Positions 54,984-62,947 of a stretch of DNA of 64,000 nt are shown in pieces. The stretch's first letter is position 1; each line of letters starts with the position of its first letter. The position numbers were made by a program, and so were the translations under genes. A model generated the notes under the pieces. The model saw nothing but the letters and a program-made list of their open reading frames with translations, was not told the origin of the DNA and did no database searches. Source of the stretch: Acidobacteriota bacterium (GTDB taxonomy: Bacteria; Acidobacteriota; Terriglobia; Bryobacterales; Bryobacteraceae); the NCBI GenBank assembly GCA_025350695.1, contig JANXXI010000184.1:1-64000 (forward strand), written 5' to 3'.

Positions 54984-56342
54984 ATGAATCGGCAAACGAA
55001 ATATACCGCATACGCATCGGTCTACGTCTTGATTATTGTGGGCGTTTTGGGAACGGTGAATTTTCTCGCCAACCGCTACAACAAGTCGTTTGACTCAACG
55101 GCCAATAAGAATTTTAGCCTTTCCGAGCAGACCGAAAAGATCGTGAAGAATTTGACCCAGGATGTCAAGATTAGCTATTTCGACGAAGCGCAGAGTCTGG
55201 AAAGGTCGCGCGATTTGCTGGATCGCTACAAGAACCTGTCCCCAAAGGTCACGGTTGATTTTGTGGACGTCAAGAAGAAGCCGATTGAAACCAGAGCCGC
55301 CGGGATCAAGAACTGGGGGGCCGTTCAGATTCAGTCCGGATTGAAAAAGGAAGACGCACGCAGCTTGTCTGAGGAAGCTGTTACTGGCGCAATCATTCGA
55401 GCCATCAAGACTGGCCAGAAAACGGTTTGCTCGGCTACCGGAGCAGGGGAAAAGACCTTCGAGGAAAGCAAGGGTGAAGGTCTAAGCACAGCGAAAACGG
55501 AACTCACCAATAGCAACTACGTTACTAAGTCGTTCAATCTTGCATCTGATCCGAAGGTGCCGGCTGATTGTGCCGTGCTTCTGTTGGCCGGTCCGCAGGT
55601 GGACTACTTCGCTCCCAGTATTCAAGCAGTGAAGGAATATGTGGAAGCCGGCGGCGATGCCCTAATCCTGCTTGATGCTCCACTAAAGATGGCCAAAATG
55701 CAAATTGCTGAGAATGCGGATTTGGCAAAGATGTTAGAGGGCTGGGGCGTGAGTCTCGGCAAAAATCTTGCGATCGATCCCAGAAGCCCACTCGGCGCCG
55801 CTGTTTCGTTTGCTGTCGCTTACGATCAACATCCGATTGTAAACGACATGAGGGCGCCAACCGGGTTCCCTTATGCGCGCACGGTTGATCCAAAGGCTGA
55901 AGGCGCTGGTAAGGCCACGAAGTTGTTTTCAACCTCAGATTCCAGTTTTGCCGTCACCGACATGAGCCCGAAGGAAGTGGCGTTCAAGGAAGGACGGGAC
56001 AAAAAAGGTCCACTGAATTTGGCCGTGGCCGGCGAGCATAAGGCTCCGGACGATAAGAAAATTGGCGATGGTAAAGGCCGCTACATCGTGGTTGGCTCCA
56101 GTGCGTGGGTCTCCAACGATTTCATTTCCATCCGCGGTTTGCAAAATAAAGACCTATTCGTCAACATGGTCAATTGGCTTTCGGCCGACGAGGATTTGAT
56201 TTCAATTCGCCCCAAAGATCCTGAAGATCGCCGTTTGACCATCAGCCAGTCGCAGATGAACATGCTGTTCTTCTTCAGCGTCTTAGTTCTGCCGATTGTG
56301 GTGATCGCCAGTGGCGTCATGATGTGGTTGCGTAGGAGATAG
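54984..56342 (+). CDS. GldG-like ABC transporter auxiliary protein
   Basis: 452 residues. N-terminal membrane helix ('VYVLIIVGVLGTVNFLANRY'), a long extracytoplasmic domain ('FSLSEQTEKIVKNLTQDVKI', 'VEAGGDALILLDAPLKMAKM', 'RYIVVGSSAWVSNDFISIRG') and a C-terminal helix ('LFFFSVLVLPIVVIASGVMM') followed by 'RRR'. This matches the GldG/ABC_transp_aux family: thioredoxin-like and IFT52-like folds outside the membrane. It begins 4 bases after the permease stop. Its partner DUF4340 follows 8 bases later. Confidence 0.9.
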   Translation: MNRQTKYTAYASVYVLIIVGVLGTVNFLANRYNKSFDSTANKNFSLSEQTEKIVKNLTQDVKISYFDEAQSLERSRDLLDRYKNLSPKVTVDFVDVKKKPIETRAAGIKNWGAVQIQSGLKKEDARSLSEEAVTGAIIRAIKTGQKTVCSATGAGEKTFEESKGEGLSTAKTELTNSNYVTKSFNLASDPKVPADCAVLLLAGPQVDYFAPSIQAVKEYVEAGGDALILLDAPLKMAKMQIAENADLAKMLEGWGVSLGKNLAIDPRSPLGAAVSFAVAYDQHPIVNDMRAPTGFPYARTVDPKAEGAGKATKLFSTSDSSFAVTDMSPKEVAFKEGRDKKGPLNLAVAGEHKAPDDKKIGDGKGRYIVVGSSAWVSNDFISIRGLQNKDLFVNMVNWLSADEDLISIRPKDPEDRRLTISQSQMNMLFFFSVLVLPIVVIASGVMMWLRRR

Positions 56343-56349
56343 TGCGGCC

Positions 56350-57684
56350 ATGAAAGTGAAAGGATTGATGACGTCCGCAGCGCTGCTTGCCGCCCTTGGC
56401 GGAGCAGTTTGGTGGTCGAATAAGGATGAGGAAGCGAAGAAGGGTCAGCCGGCGAAAGACGCCCCGCCCAAAATCCTTACCGTTGCCGACGCTGAAGTAG
56501 CTGAACTTCGTTTTCAGCACAAGGGCGGCGAATCAACTATTGTGAAACGCGGAAAGGATGGACGTTGGGAAATCACCGCCCCGAAGCCCTTACCCGCCGA
56601 TCAGTCAGCAGTGGGCGCTATCCTTGGCGCTTTGGCTCCCTTCAGTTCCGATAAATTGGTGGAGGAGAAGACCGATAATCCCGCTAACTTCGGATTAGCC
56701 CAACCGGCCGCTGAAATCACCGTCGTTAAGAAGGATGGCAAGACAATCAACATTCTTTTTGGCGATGACACCGCCATTGGTTCAAGCACCTACGTTAAGA
56801 TTGGCGCCGAACCACGCATCTACACGATTGCCTCCAAAGCCGCCATCGACAAGGATTGGAAGGACCTGCGCGACAAGCGCTTGCTGACTTTCGATTCCGG
56901 AAAACTTTCCCGGCTGGAAATTCTGAACGGCAAGGAAACCGTCGAGTTTGGTAAAAGTGGAGCCGATAGCTGGACCATTTTGAAACCGTCAACCATGCGC
57001 GGCGATAACTTCGCGGTTGAGGAGTTGGTCCGTAAACTGAACGAAGCCAAAATGGAAGATGCGCCTGATGACGCTGCTGCTGCCGATGCTATTCGAAAGT
57101 TTTATGGCTCGGCGCTGGTGGGTAAAGCTCGTACGGCGGACTCGTCCGGAACTCAGGAATTGGAAGTTCGTAAAGGTAAAGACGGTGCTTACTACGCCAA
57201 GTCCTCCGCGGTGGCCGGGGTTTACAAGGTAGCCAATGAACTAGGCGAAGCCGTCGCCAAGGGGCTGGACGATTACCGCAACAAGAAGGTTTTCGATTTC
57301 GGCTTCCAGGAACCTACTCGCCTTGAAGTCAAAGGCTCCGCGCGTGCCTGGGTCTTTGAGAAAACCAAGAACGAATGGAAGCTTGATGGTAAGGTGATGC
57401 AAGCCGACCAACTGCAGGCGCTGATTGATAAGCTTCGTGACCTAAGCGCCGTGAAGTTCAAGACCGCAGGCGGCGGAAACCCGCATTCGGAATTCACGAT
57501 AACCACGCAAGATGGTAAAACAGTGGAGAAGGTAATCGTGACTAAGTCCGGCGATAGCCTGCTTGCTACCAGGGCAGGCGAGACCGCTGTCTATGAACTT
57601 GACGGGTTGAAAGTGGAGGAAATTCTGAACGCCGCATCGGCCGTTAAGGACGCTTCCGCCGCCAAGCCGGCCGCGAAAAAATAA
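56350..57684 (+). CDS. DUF4340 protein
   Basis: 444 residues. A short membrane anchor (about 6-22, 'MTSAALLAALGGAVWWSN') and a periplasmic region of repeated beta domains ('ADAEVAELRFQHKGGESTIV', 'WEITAPKPLPADQSAVGAIL', 'LLTFDSGKLSRLEILNGKE', 'NEWKLDGKVMQADQLQALID') typical of DUF4340, which is often encoded next to GldG-like ABC genes. It ends in an Ala/Lys-rich tail. Function unknown; probably an accessory of the exporter. pncB begins 5 bases after the stop and may be read from the same transcript. Confidence 0.9.
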   Translation: MKVKGLMTSAALLAALGGAVWWSNKDEEAKKGQPAKDAPPKILTVADAEVAELRFQHKGGESTIVKRGKDGRWEITAPKPLPADQSAVGAILGALAPFSSDKLVEEKTDNPANFGLAQPAAEITVVKKDGKTINILFGDDTAIGSSTYVKIGAEPRIYTIASKAAIDKDWKDLRDKRLLTFDSGKLSRLEILNGKETVEFGKSGADSWTILKPSTMRGDNFAVEELVRKLNEAKMEDAPDDAAAADAIRKFYGSALVGKARTADSSGTQELEVRKGKDGAYYAKSSAVAGVYKVANELGEAVAKGLDDYRNKKVFDFGFQEPTRLEVKGSARAWVFEKTKNEWKLDGKVMQADQLQALIDKLRDLSAVKFKTAGGGNPHSEFTITTQDGKTVEKVIVTKSGDSLLATRAGETAVYELDGLKVEEILNAASAVKDASAAKPAAKK

Positions 57685-57688
57685 CTGA

Positions 57689-59026
57689 GTGAACGCTCTT
57701 CATACCGATCTCTACCAGTTGACCATGGCCGCCGGATACTTCCAGGCGGGCAAGACCAAGGATCGGGCCACGTTCGAAATGTTCGTCCGGCGCATGCCCT
57801 ACAATCGGAATTTTTTTCTGGTTGCTGGGCTAGAGCAAGCTGTCGATTACATCCTAAACTTGAGCTTTGAAGCCGATCAAATAGTCTACCTTCGGAATCT
57901 GCCTCAATTCCATAACGCCCCCGAAGAATTCTTCGAGGCTCTGGCTCATTTCCGTTTTACAGGCGACGTCTTCGCTGTTCCAGAAGGGACCCCCATCTTC
58001 GCCGGAGAACCATTGCTGACCGTCCGCGCCCCTATGGTTGAAGCGCAGTTGCTTGAAACCTACTTACTCTCCACAATTGGGTTCCAGACAACCATTGCCA
58101 CTAAAGCCGCACGGATTGCGGAGGCGGCTGGGGAGGCCGGTGTGGTTGAGTTTGGTTCCAGGCGCGCGCATACGCCAACTGCAGCCGTGTTGGGTGGCAG
58201 GGCTGCTTACATTGGCGGTTGTATCGGGACCAGTAATGTGGAAACCGGCTTTCGCTTCGGCGTTCCAGTGATGGGTACGGCTGCCCATAGTTGGGTCATG
58301 TCGTTTCAATCCGAACGTAAGGCATTTGAAGAATTACAGAAGCTGCTTGGTAACGCCACCGTCTATCTGATCGACAGTTACGATACGCTTGAGGGCGCAC
58401 GTATTGCCGCCTCACTGGGCAAACCTATGTGGGGCGTACGCCTTGATAGCGGGAACCTTTTGGAGCTGGCCCGCAAGGTTCGTGTCATCCTCGATCAAGC
58501 TGGATTCACCGATGCCAAGATCATGGCTACCGGTGACCTGAACGAGTATCGCATCCTTGAAATGACCGCCGCTGGCGCTCCAATTGACCTATATGGTGTT
58601 GGAACCGATTTGGCCACGGCCGTGGACTGTCCGAGTTTGGGCGCGGTATACAAATTGGTGGAACTGGATGAGAACGGTGTGAAGCGATTCACGGCCAAAT
58701 ACAGCCTTGAAAAACACAGCATGCCCGGCGCCAAGCAGATCTTCCGTTACGCTACTCATGACGAAGTGGCGTGCGAGTGGGAATGTCCTGCTGAGGCCGA
58801 TGGCGTGCAGGCGCTGCTACGGCCGGTAATCATCGGTGGCGAGCTGATTGAACCTTTACCGAAGCTAGACGAAATCAGAAACTACGCGGCCGATTCGTTG
58901 AAGAAACTTCCTCGTGTCTGCCGCAGCCTGTATGGATCGGAAAATCCATGGAAAGTGCGTTACAGCCCCAAGCTGCTAGAGGTAGACAAGGAAGTTCACG
59001 CACGAATTGCTGGTGTGGGGAAGTGA
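57689..59026 (+). CDS. pncB: Nicotinate phosphoribosyltransferase
   Basis: 445 residues, GTG start. Joins nicotinate and PRPP to nicotinate mononucleotide, using ATP (NAD salvage). 'LHTDLYQLTMAAGYFQAG' is the family N terminus. Also 'VEFGSRRAHTPTAA', 'GTAAHSWVMSF', 'LIDSYDTLEGARIAASLG', 'GVRLDSGNLLELARKVR' and 'PIDLYGVGTDLATA' (phosphate binding). Normal length. Followed after 9 bases by a nicotinamidase-like gene that would supply nicotinate, so the pair forms a salvage unit complementing nadB at 21.6 kb. Confidence 0.96.
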   Translation: MNALHTDLYQLTMAAGYFQAGKTKDRATFEMFVRRMPYNRNFFLVAGLEQAVDYILNLSFEADQIVYLRNLPQFHNAPEEFFEALAHFRFTGDVFAVPEGTPIFAGEPLLTVRAPMVEAQLLETYLLSTIGFQTTIATKAARIAEAAGEAGVVEFGSRRAHTPTAAVLGGRAAYIGGCIGTSNVETGFRFGVPVMGTAAHSWVMSFQSERKAFEELQKLLGNATVYLIDSYDTLEGARIAASLGKPMWGVRLDSGNLLELARKVRVILDQAGFTDAKIMATGDLNEYRILEMTAAGAPIDLYGVGTDLATAVDCPSLGAVYKLVELDENGVKRFTAKYSLEKHSMPGAKQIFRYATHDEVACEWECPAEADGVQALLRPVIIGGELIEPLPKLDEIRNYAADSLKKLPRVCRSLYGSENPWKVRYSPKLLEVDKEVHARIAGVGK

Positions 59027-59035
59027 GGTGGGGAA

Positions 59036-59581
59036 ATGAAAACGGTTTATTTCGACATTGATACACAACTCGATTTCATGGTTCCTTCCGGTTCGCTTTA
59101 TATCCCCGGCGCTGAACAAATCGTGGGCGAAGTGGCGAGATTAAACCGGAAAGCAGCCGTCGACGGTTCCCTCGTTATTTCCACGATGGATGCGCACTCC
59201 GAAGATGACCCTGAGTTCAAACTGTGGCCGCGTCATTGCGTTCTGGGCGCTCTTGGCCAACGAAAGGTTAGCGCAACGCTCCTCGATGGGGCCGTAACTA
59301 TTCCCAATTCTCCAGACCTTGCCGATTGGCGTGGGGCTCCGCAATTACTGCTGGAAAAGCAAACCGTTGATTGCTTCACGAATCCTAATTTGACGGTCAT
59401 TCTGAGGGAATGGAATGCTGCCACGTTCGTTGTTTACGGAGTGGTGACCGAGATCTGCGTCAGGAACGCTGTGGTTGGCCTCTTGCCGTTTGGTAAGCCC
59501 ATCCACGTTGTTCGATCAGCAATTCAGCATCTGGAAGAGGAAAAGGCCAGCGCTTTCCTTTCTAGCGTCAGCGTCATATAA
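59036..59581 (+). CDS. Nicotinamidase/isochorismatase-like cysteine hydrolase
   Basis: 181 residues. Catalytic triad of the isochorismatase fold: Asp in 'YFDIDTQLDFM' (residue 9), Lys in 'LLLEKQTVDCF' and Cys in 'VVTEICVRNAVVGLL'. The metal-binding segment is changed ('MDAHSEDDPEFKLWPRHCVL' instead of the D-x-H-x(n)-H of PncA), and only some metal ligands are evident. Next to pncB the likely reaction is nicotinamide to nicotinate, but another amidase activity is possible. A terminator follows the stop. Confidence 0.88.
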   Translation: MKTVYFDIDTQLDFMVPSGSLYIPGAEQIVGEVARLNRKAAVDGSLVISTMDAHSEDDPEFKLWPRHCVLGALGQRKVSATLLDGAVTIPNSPDLADWRGAPQLLLEKQTVDCFTNPNLTVILREWNAATFVVYGVVTEICVRNAVVGLLPFGKPIHVVRSAIQHLEEEKASAFLSSVSVI

Positions 59582-59590
59582 ACCAAGAAA

Positions 59591-59617
59591 AAAGCCAGAG
59601 CAGGTTGCTCTGGCTTT
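59591..59617. terminator. Bidirectional intrinsic terminator
   Basis: Perfect 12-bp stem AAAGCCAGAGCA/TGCTCTGGCTTT with the 3-base loop GGT. The minus-strand transcript ends in a TTTTTT run. The plus strand has CTTTCCTT. It sits between the convergent pncA-like and PEP-CTERM genes. Confidence 0.9.
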
Positions 59618-59644
59618 CCTTGACGCAAGTGAACAACTAAGTGG

Positions 59645-60337
59645 CTATATCCGTCGTCGTATTCCAATACCTGCCAGTAAGATCCCAGTGAGCAATAATG
59701 TGCTCGGTTCGGGTGTGGGGTTGATAATAGCCCCGCCGATATACGGAGTCACATCCAACGTATCGATGCCGAAATCATTTCCATCGGCAAACGAAGTTAT
59801 GTTGAAAACCTGCACTGTAACTGTGTTTGTAGTGGGAACGAATGCGACGGACATTTTGGCCCACAGAGGATTAGGGACCGGAGGATTGATGCTAGTGTTG
59901 AATTGAATCGTACTTAGCCGGTTGGCGTCGTCTGTACTATTTCCAGTGAATACCCGAAGTTCAAGTCCAGCGGGCGCCTGAAGATAGAGACCGGTTATGT
60001 AAGCACTGAAAACGGAAGAGGCCGAAGGGATCACGCCAGTGACTGTTTGAGTGTAAACAACACCTCCAGCGGTACTGCCGTTCACTACCATATATTTGCT
60101 TCCAGCTTGTGCCGGTATATTGGCCCAAAGTTTATGGCAGTTCGCTGCGTTGGAATCAATCGCGTAGGTACCCTCGGCGAGAAGCGAGGAAACGGGGGCA
60201 TTTACGTTACAAGCAGTCAGGGTCAGGTTGGATGTCCCTGGACTAATGCTCGTCTCAAAACTCTGAATTACAACCCCAAATAGGGTGGCTGAAGATGTAG
60301 AGACTAGAAAACAACAGGACAGGATTTTTTTGACCAT
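59645..60337 (-). CDS. PEP-CTERM sorting domain protein
   Basis: 230 residues. Signal peptide ('ILSCCFLVSTSSATLFG'), beta-rich body with 'LWANIPAQAGSKYMVVNGST', 'SVFSAYITGLYLQAPAGLEL' and 'DGNDFGIDTLDVTP', and a PEP-CTERM tail 'PTPEPSTLLLTGILLAGIGI' then 'RRRI'. The start has GAGGT 7 bases upstream. It is a paralogue of the next gene and of the protein at 19.0 kb. A long hairpin in its leader separates it from the upstream copy. Likely processed by an exosortase encoded elsewhere. Confidence 0.9.
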   Translation of the reverse strand: MVKKILSCCFLVSTSSATLFGVVIQSFETSISPGTSNLTLTACNVNAPVSSLLAEGTYAIDSNAANCHKLWANIPAQAGSKYMVVNGSTAGGVVYTQTVTGVIPSASSVFSAYITGLYLQAPAGLELRVFTGNSTDDANRLSTIQFNTSINPPVPNPLWAKMSVAFVPTTNTVTVQVFNITSFADGNDFGIDTLDVTPYIGGAIINPTPEPSTLLLTGILLAGIGIRRRI

Positions 60338-60370
60338 TTGGTGGACCTCAACTTTTTTTATTTGTTCTCA

Positions 60371-60413
60371 AGAACCCTCACTTTCGGTCGGTATTCCGAA
60401 ACGAGAGGGTTCT
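60371..60413 (-). promoter_or_regulatory. Two-tier hairpin in the leader of the downstream PEP-CTERM gene
   Basis: Outer stem AGAACCCTC/GAGGGTTCT (60371-60379 and 60405-60413) encloses an inner stem TTTCGG/CCGAAA (60382-60387 and 60396-60401). No T tract follows on the minus strand, so it is more likely an mRNA processing or stability structure between the two genes than a simple terminator. Confidence 0.55.
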
Positions 60414-60440
60414 CTGATAATGTTTTTGAACGAAAAAACC

Positions 60441-61124
60441 TTACAACTTCTTCCGTACGGCCAACGCAAGCAGTGCAACTCCCGCAAGCAGGAACGTTGC
60501 AGGCTCAGGGGTCGCGACGAGGGCCGCGCCGAACTGGGTCACGTCCAAACTATCGACGCCAAAATCATTACCGCCCGTTGAGGTGCTTGTATTGTAGATT
60601 TGAACCGTTACTTGGTTCCCTGTAGGAACAAAGGAGAGCGATTGTAGCGTCCATGTTGGGCTCGGCACGGCTGGAGGATTAACGGCACTCGTGAACTGTA
60701 TTTGCGAGGCAGGCGTTCCCAGCGAGGACGTTCCATTGTAAACGCGCAATTGGAGAACTGCCGGACCGGACGAAAACAGGCCCGCAAAATATGCGCTGAA
60801 GACGCTATTCAAGTTTGCCGTGACACTCACAGTCTGTTGGTAAACAAGGTTTCCAGTACCTGTGCTTCCATTCACAATCATGTAATTGGAGCCTGCCTGA
60901 GGGCCAACCGATGCCCATAGCGGATGACAAAGGGATGAACTACCGCCAATGGAATAAGTGCCTTCTCCAGTCAGACCGGGAACGGGGCAACCCAAAAGGG
61001 CTAAACTTGTCGACCCTGGGGCGATTGCTCCAGTTTCAAAGGTCTGAATTGGAGTTGCAAAGGAGAAGACGGAAGCGAAGGACAAAAGTAAAACGTGCGA
61101 GAGAATTGGGTGAGTCTTGATCAC
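60441..61124 (-). CDS. PEP-CTERM sorting domain protein
   Basis: About 227 residues. I prefer GTG 61124 because AAGAGG lies 8 bases before it, whereas the ORF-track GTG at 61133 overlaps that ribosome site. Signal peptide ('VLLLSFASVFSFA'), body with 'LWASVGPQAGSNYMIVNGST', 'NSVFSAYFAGLFSSGPAVLQ' and 'GGNDFGVDSLDVTQFG', and a PEP-CTERM tail 'TPEPATFLLAGVALLALAV' then 'RKKL'. Closest relative is the adjacent downstream gene. The intergenic region upstream holds a good promoter and palindromes. Confidence 0.9.
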   Translation of the reverse strand: MIKTHPILSHVLLLSFASVFSFATPIQTFETGAIAPGSTSLALLGCPVPGLTGEGTYSIGGSSSLCHPLWASVGPQAGSNYMIVNGSTGTGNLVYQQTVSVTANLNSVFSAYFAGLFSSGPAVLQLRVYNGTSSLGTPASQIQFTSAVNPPAVPSPTWTLQSLSFVPTGNQVTVQIYNTSTSTGGNDFGVDSLDVTQFGAALVATPEPATFLLAGVALLALAVRKKL

Positions 61125-61173
61125 TGCGAACACCTCTTGTTTGTTAATTTTCTTAATTTCTATTTTAGGCGTA

Positions 61174-61233
61174 GTAGTACTACAACTGTTTTACACCTAC
61201 TCAATAATCCTACATACTAGGAGTACTAGTCAA
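61174..61233 (-). promoter_or_regulatory. Promoter and palindromic operator candidate for the PEP-CTERM pair
   Basis: Minus strand: TTGACT (61233-61228), an 18-base spacer and GATTAT (61209-61204), about 80 bases from the start. Downstream lies the perfect palindrome GTAGTACTAC (61174-61183), and related AGTACT sequence also occurs in the spacer. A regulator binding these is plausible. Confidence 0.5.
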
Positions 61234-61450
61234 GAGAAAATGTGGGGTGCCTCCCTCGTTTGGAGGGAAGGATATACTTTTTGTTTTGATTCTAAAAGGG
61301 TTAGCTGTAAACTAAGAGAGTGACCTGCTAGTACCAGCATGGGCATATCGATAGTGTATTTGCACAAATCCAGATTCTTAGATGCCTTTGATTCGGGATT
61401 TCCGGTTCAAACTGATTTTTTTCGAACGGGGCTCGCTATAATCAAACAGG

Positions 61451-61476
61451 TCGCAAAGAAGCCCCCTCCTTTGCGA
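61451..61476 (-). terminator. Terminator-like hairpin after rsfS
   Basis: TCGCAAAG pairs with CTTTGCGA (61451-61458 and 61469-61476, loop of 10 bases), 35 bases past the rsfS stop. The T tract is poor, so termination efficiency is uncertain. Confidence 0.4.
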
Positions 61477-61510
61477 TGTCGTTTTATTGCCAAAGTGTCG
61501 ACGAATATCC

Positions 61511-61984
61511 CTATTCTGGTCCGTCGGGGATTTCGATCAGCTTTGCGTTTCGGTACAACCGTTCTAAGTCGTAGTACGCTCGTTTCTCTTCGGAGAAGAC
61601 GTGGACGATGTAATCGCCGTAATCCATCAGCACCCACTCGCCCGTTTCATACCCTTCGATACTCGATGGCCGATCGTTTAGTTCGCGCTTCAAACGGCCT
61701 TCCACTTCATCGCAAATCGCCATGTTTTGGCGAATATTCGTTCCATTTGTGATGATGAAAAAATCAGTGAAAGACGTTATATCTCGCAGGTCTAGGACGC
61801 GAATTTTACGGCCCTGCTTATCTTGGATCGCCTTTACAACCTCTTCCCAAGCGTACGAATCTTCCTGAAGCACGTCTTCGACGGGCGCGGATTCGGATTC
61901 GAGCTTTGGGGCCTTTGATGCTGCGGCTTTCTTTTTCGGCAACGCCGTTTTGACTGCTTTCTTTGCCGCCGTTTTGGTGGCCAA
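61511..61984 (-). CDS. rsfS: Ribosome silencing factor RsfS (Iojap/DUF143)
   Basis: 157 residues or slightly more. Binds ribosomal protein L14 and blocks 50S-30S joining in starvation. The core (about 45-152) shows 'IQDKQGRKIRVLDLRDITSF', 'DFFIITNGTNIRQ', 'GEWVLMDYGDYIVHVFSEEK' and 'YYDLERLYRNAK'. An unusual Lys/Ala-rich N-terminal extension ('KTAAKKAVKTALPKKKAAAS') precedes it. The start is unclear: TTG 61984 has no ribosome site. A strong AGGAGG (62025-62030) lies 10 bases before an in-frame ATA (62014). No nadD or proA is next to it. Confidence 0.93.
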   Translation of the reverse strand: MATKTAAKKAVKTALPKKKAAASKAPKLESESAPVEDVLQEDSYAWEEVVKAIQDKQGRKIRVLDLRDITSFTDFFIITNGTNIRQNMAICDEVEGRLKRELNDRPSSIEGYETGEWVLMDYGDYIVHVFSEEKRAYYDLERLYRNAKLIEIPDGPE

Positions 61985-62076
61985 TTTCTTTGTGACTGCT
62001 TTCTTTAATGCTATGGGGCTCAGTCCTCCTACAATCGGTATCGTACTACAGTTGAGGCATAATAATAGAGGAAACC

Positions 62077-62907
62077 TTGCTGACGATCCGTTTGGCCGCC
62101 ATTTTTGTGCTGACTTCCATCGCTTGCCGCGCCCAGGACTCCATTCGGGTCCGTTCCGCGGCTGAAGACTTGGAACGCGTGCGTGAATTAGTGGCTGTGG
62201 GCGCCGCCCCTCGACATCAACTCGAGTTGGCCGAAGAGAAATTGCAGGAAGCTAAGCAAGCGCAGTCGCTCGATACGCTTTTGTTTAGTCAGGTCAAAAT
62301 CGAGGAATTGACTGAGTCCCAGGCGAAAGAAATGGTGGAAGCCGCCACGGGTTTCGTGGATCGCGAAAAGCTCCGCCTTGATCAAGCCTTGAAAATGGTG
62401 GAGAACGGACTTCGTCCCAAGCATTCTCTTGAACCATTCGAAGACAATCTGACAAGGGCTAATCATACGCTGGGATTGGCGAAATCCAGAGCTTCACTAG
62501 TTCAGGAATTAGTGGCCATCGTAATGGCGGAGAAGGAAGCGGCAGAGCATCCCGCCGAGCCTGAAACACCGAAGGGCCCTAAACCAGTGTTTGAAAAATT
62601 TGACGGAAAAATGGCGTTCAGCACTGCTGAACTTAAGCAGGTTATGCTGGCATACGAGAAACGGTTTTCCTCACCTTTGCCGATCAGCGCTAGAGGGGAA
62701 ACCGCGGTACACAAAGCGCTGGGGTACGATCATCGCGGCCGAGTCGACGTCGGACTTAAACCGGACGGTGAACAAGGTCTGTGGCTGCGTCATTACCTGG
62801 AAGTAGCCAAAATCCCCTACTTTGCTTTCCGTAAGTGGGTACCCGGTCAGGCTACTGCTCCCCATATTCACATTGGTCCGCCAAGCACGCGCCTGGTGGC
62901 CGATTAG
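62077..62907 (+). CDS. Secreted coiled-coil protein with M15-like C-terminal domain
   Basis: 276 residues, TTG start with GAGG upstream. Signal peptide ('AAIFVLTSIACRAQ'). Residues about 25-150 are helical with TolC-like repeats: 'ELVAVGAAPRHQLELAEEKL' and, further on, 'DQALKMVENGLRPKHSLEPF'. After a Pro-rich linker, 'ALGYDHRGRVDVGLKPDGEQ' and 'FRKWVPGQATAPHIHIGPPS' give the His, Asp and H-x-H pattern of zinc M15 (D-Ala-D-Ala carboxypeptidase/VanY-like) folds. I infer a peptidoglycan-related or metal-binding role. It is divergent from rsfS, and hpt follows after 40 bases. Confidence 0.8.
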   Translation: MLTIRLAAIFVLTSIACRAQDSIRVRSAAEDLERVRELVAVGAAPRHQLELAEEKLQEAKQAQSLDTLLFSQVKIEELTESQAKEMVEAATGFVDREKLRLDQALKMVENGLRPKHSLEPFEDNLTRANHTLGLAKSRASLVQELVAIVMAEKEAAEHPAEPETPKGPKPVFEKFDGKMAFSTAELKQVMLAYEKRFSSPLPISARGETAVHKALGYDHRGRVDVGLKPDGEQGLWLRHYLEVAKIPYFAFRKWVPGQATAPHIHIGPPSTRLVAD

Positions 62908-62947
62908 ACCATAATATTTCTAGTTACTTATTGGAGGGAGCCTCTTT

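Larger units (their letters stand above)
61134..61510. other. Regulatory intergenic region upstream of the PEP-CTERM pair
   Basis: About 377 A/T-rich bases between rsfS and the PEP-CTERM pair, with no supported gene. It holds the promoter and palindrome listed separately, a small hairpin TCCCTC/GAGGGA near 61252-61268, a TATAAT on the plus strand near 61438 without a gene to serve, and the rsfS terminator-like hairpin. Confidence 0.5.

Noticed and set aside
53245-56342. GldAFG genes as evidence of gliding motility
   Set aside because: These ABC genes are widespread in non-gliding bacteria, and no other gliding gene is in the window.
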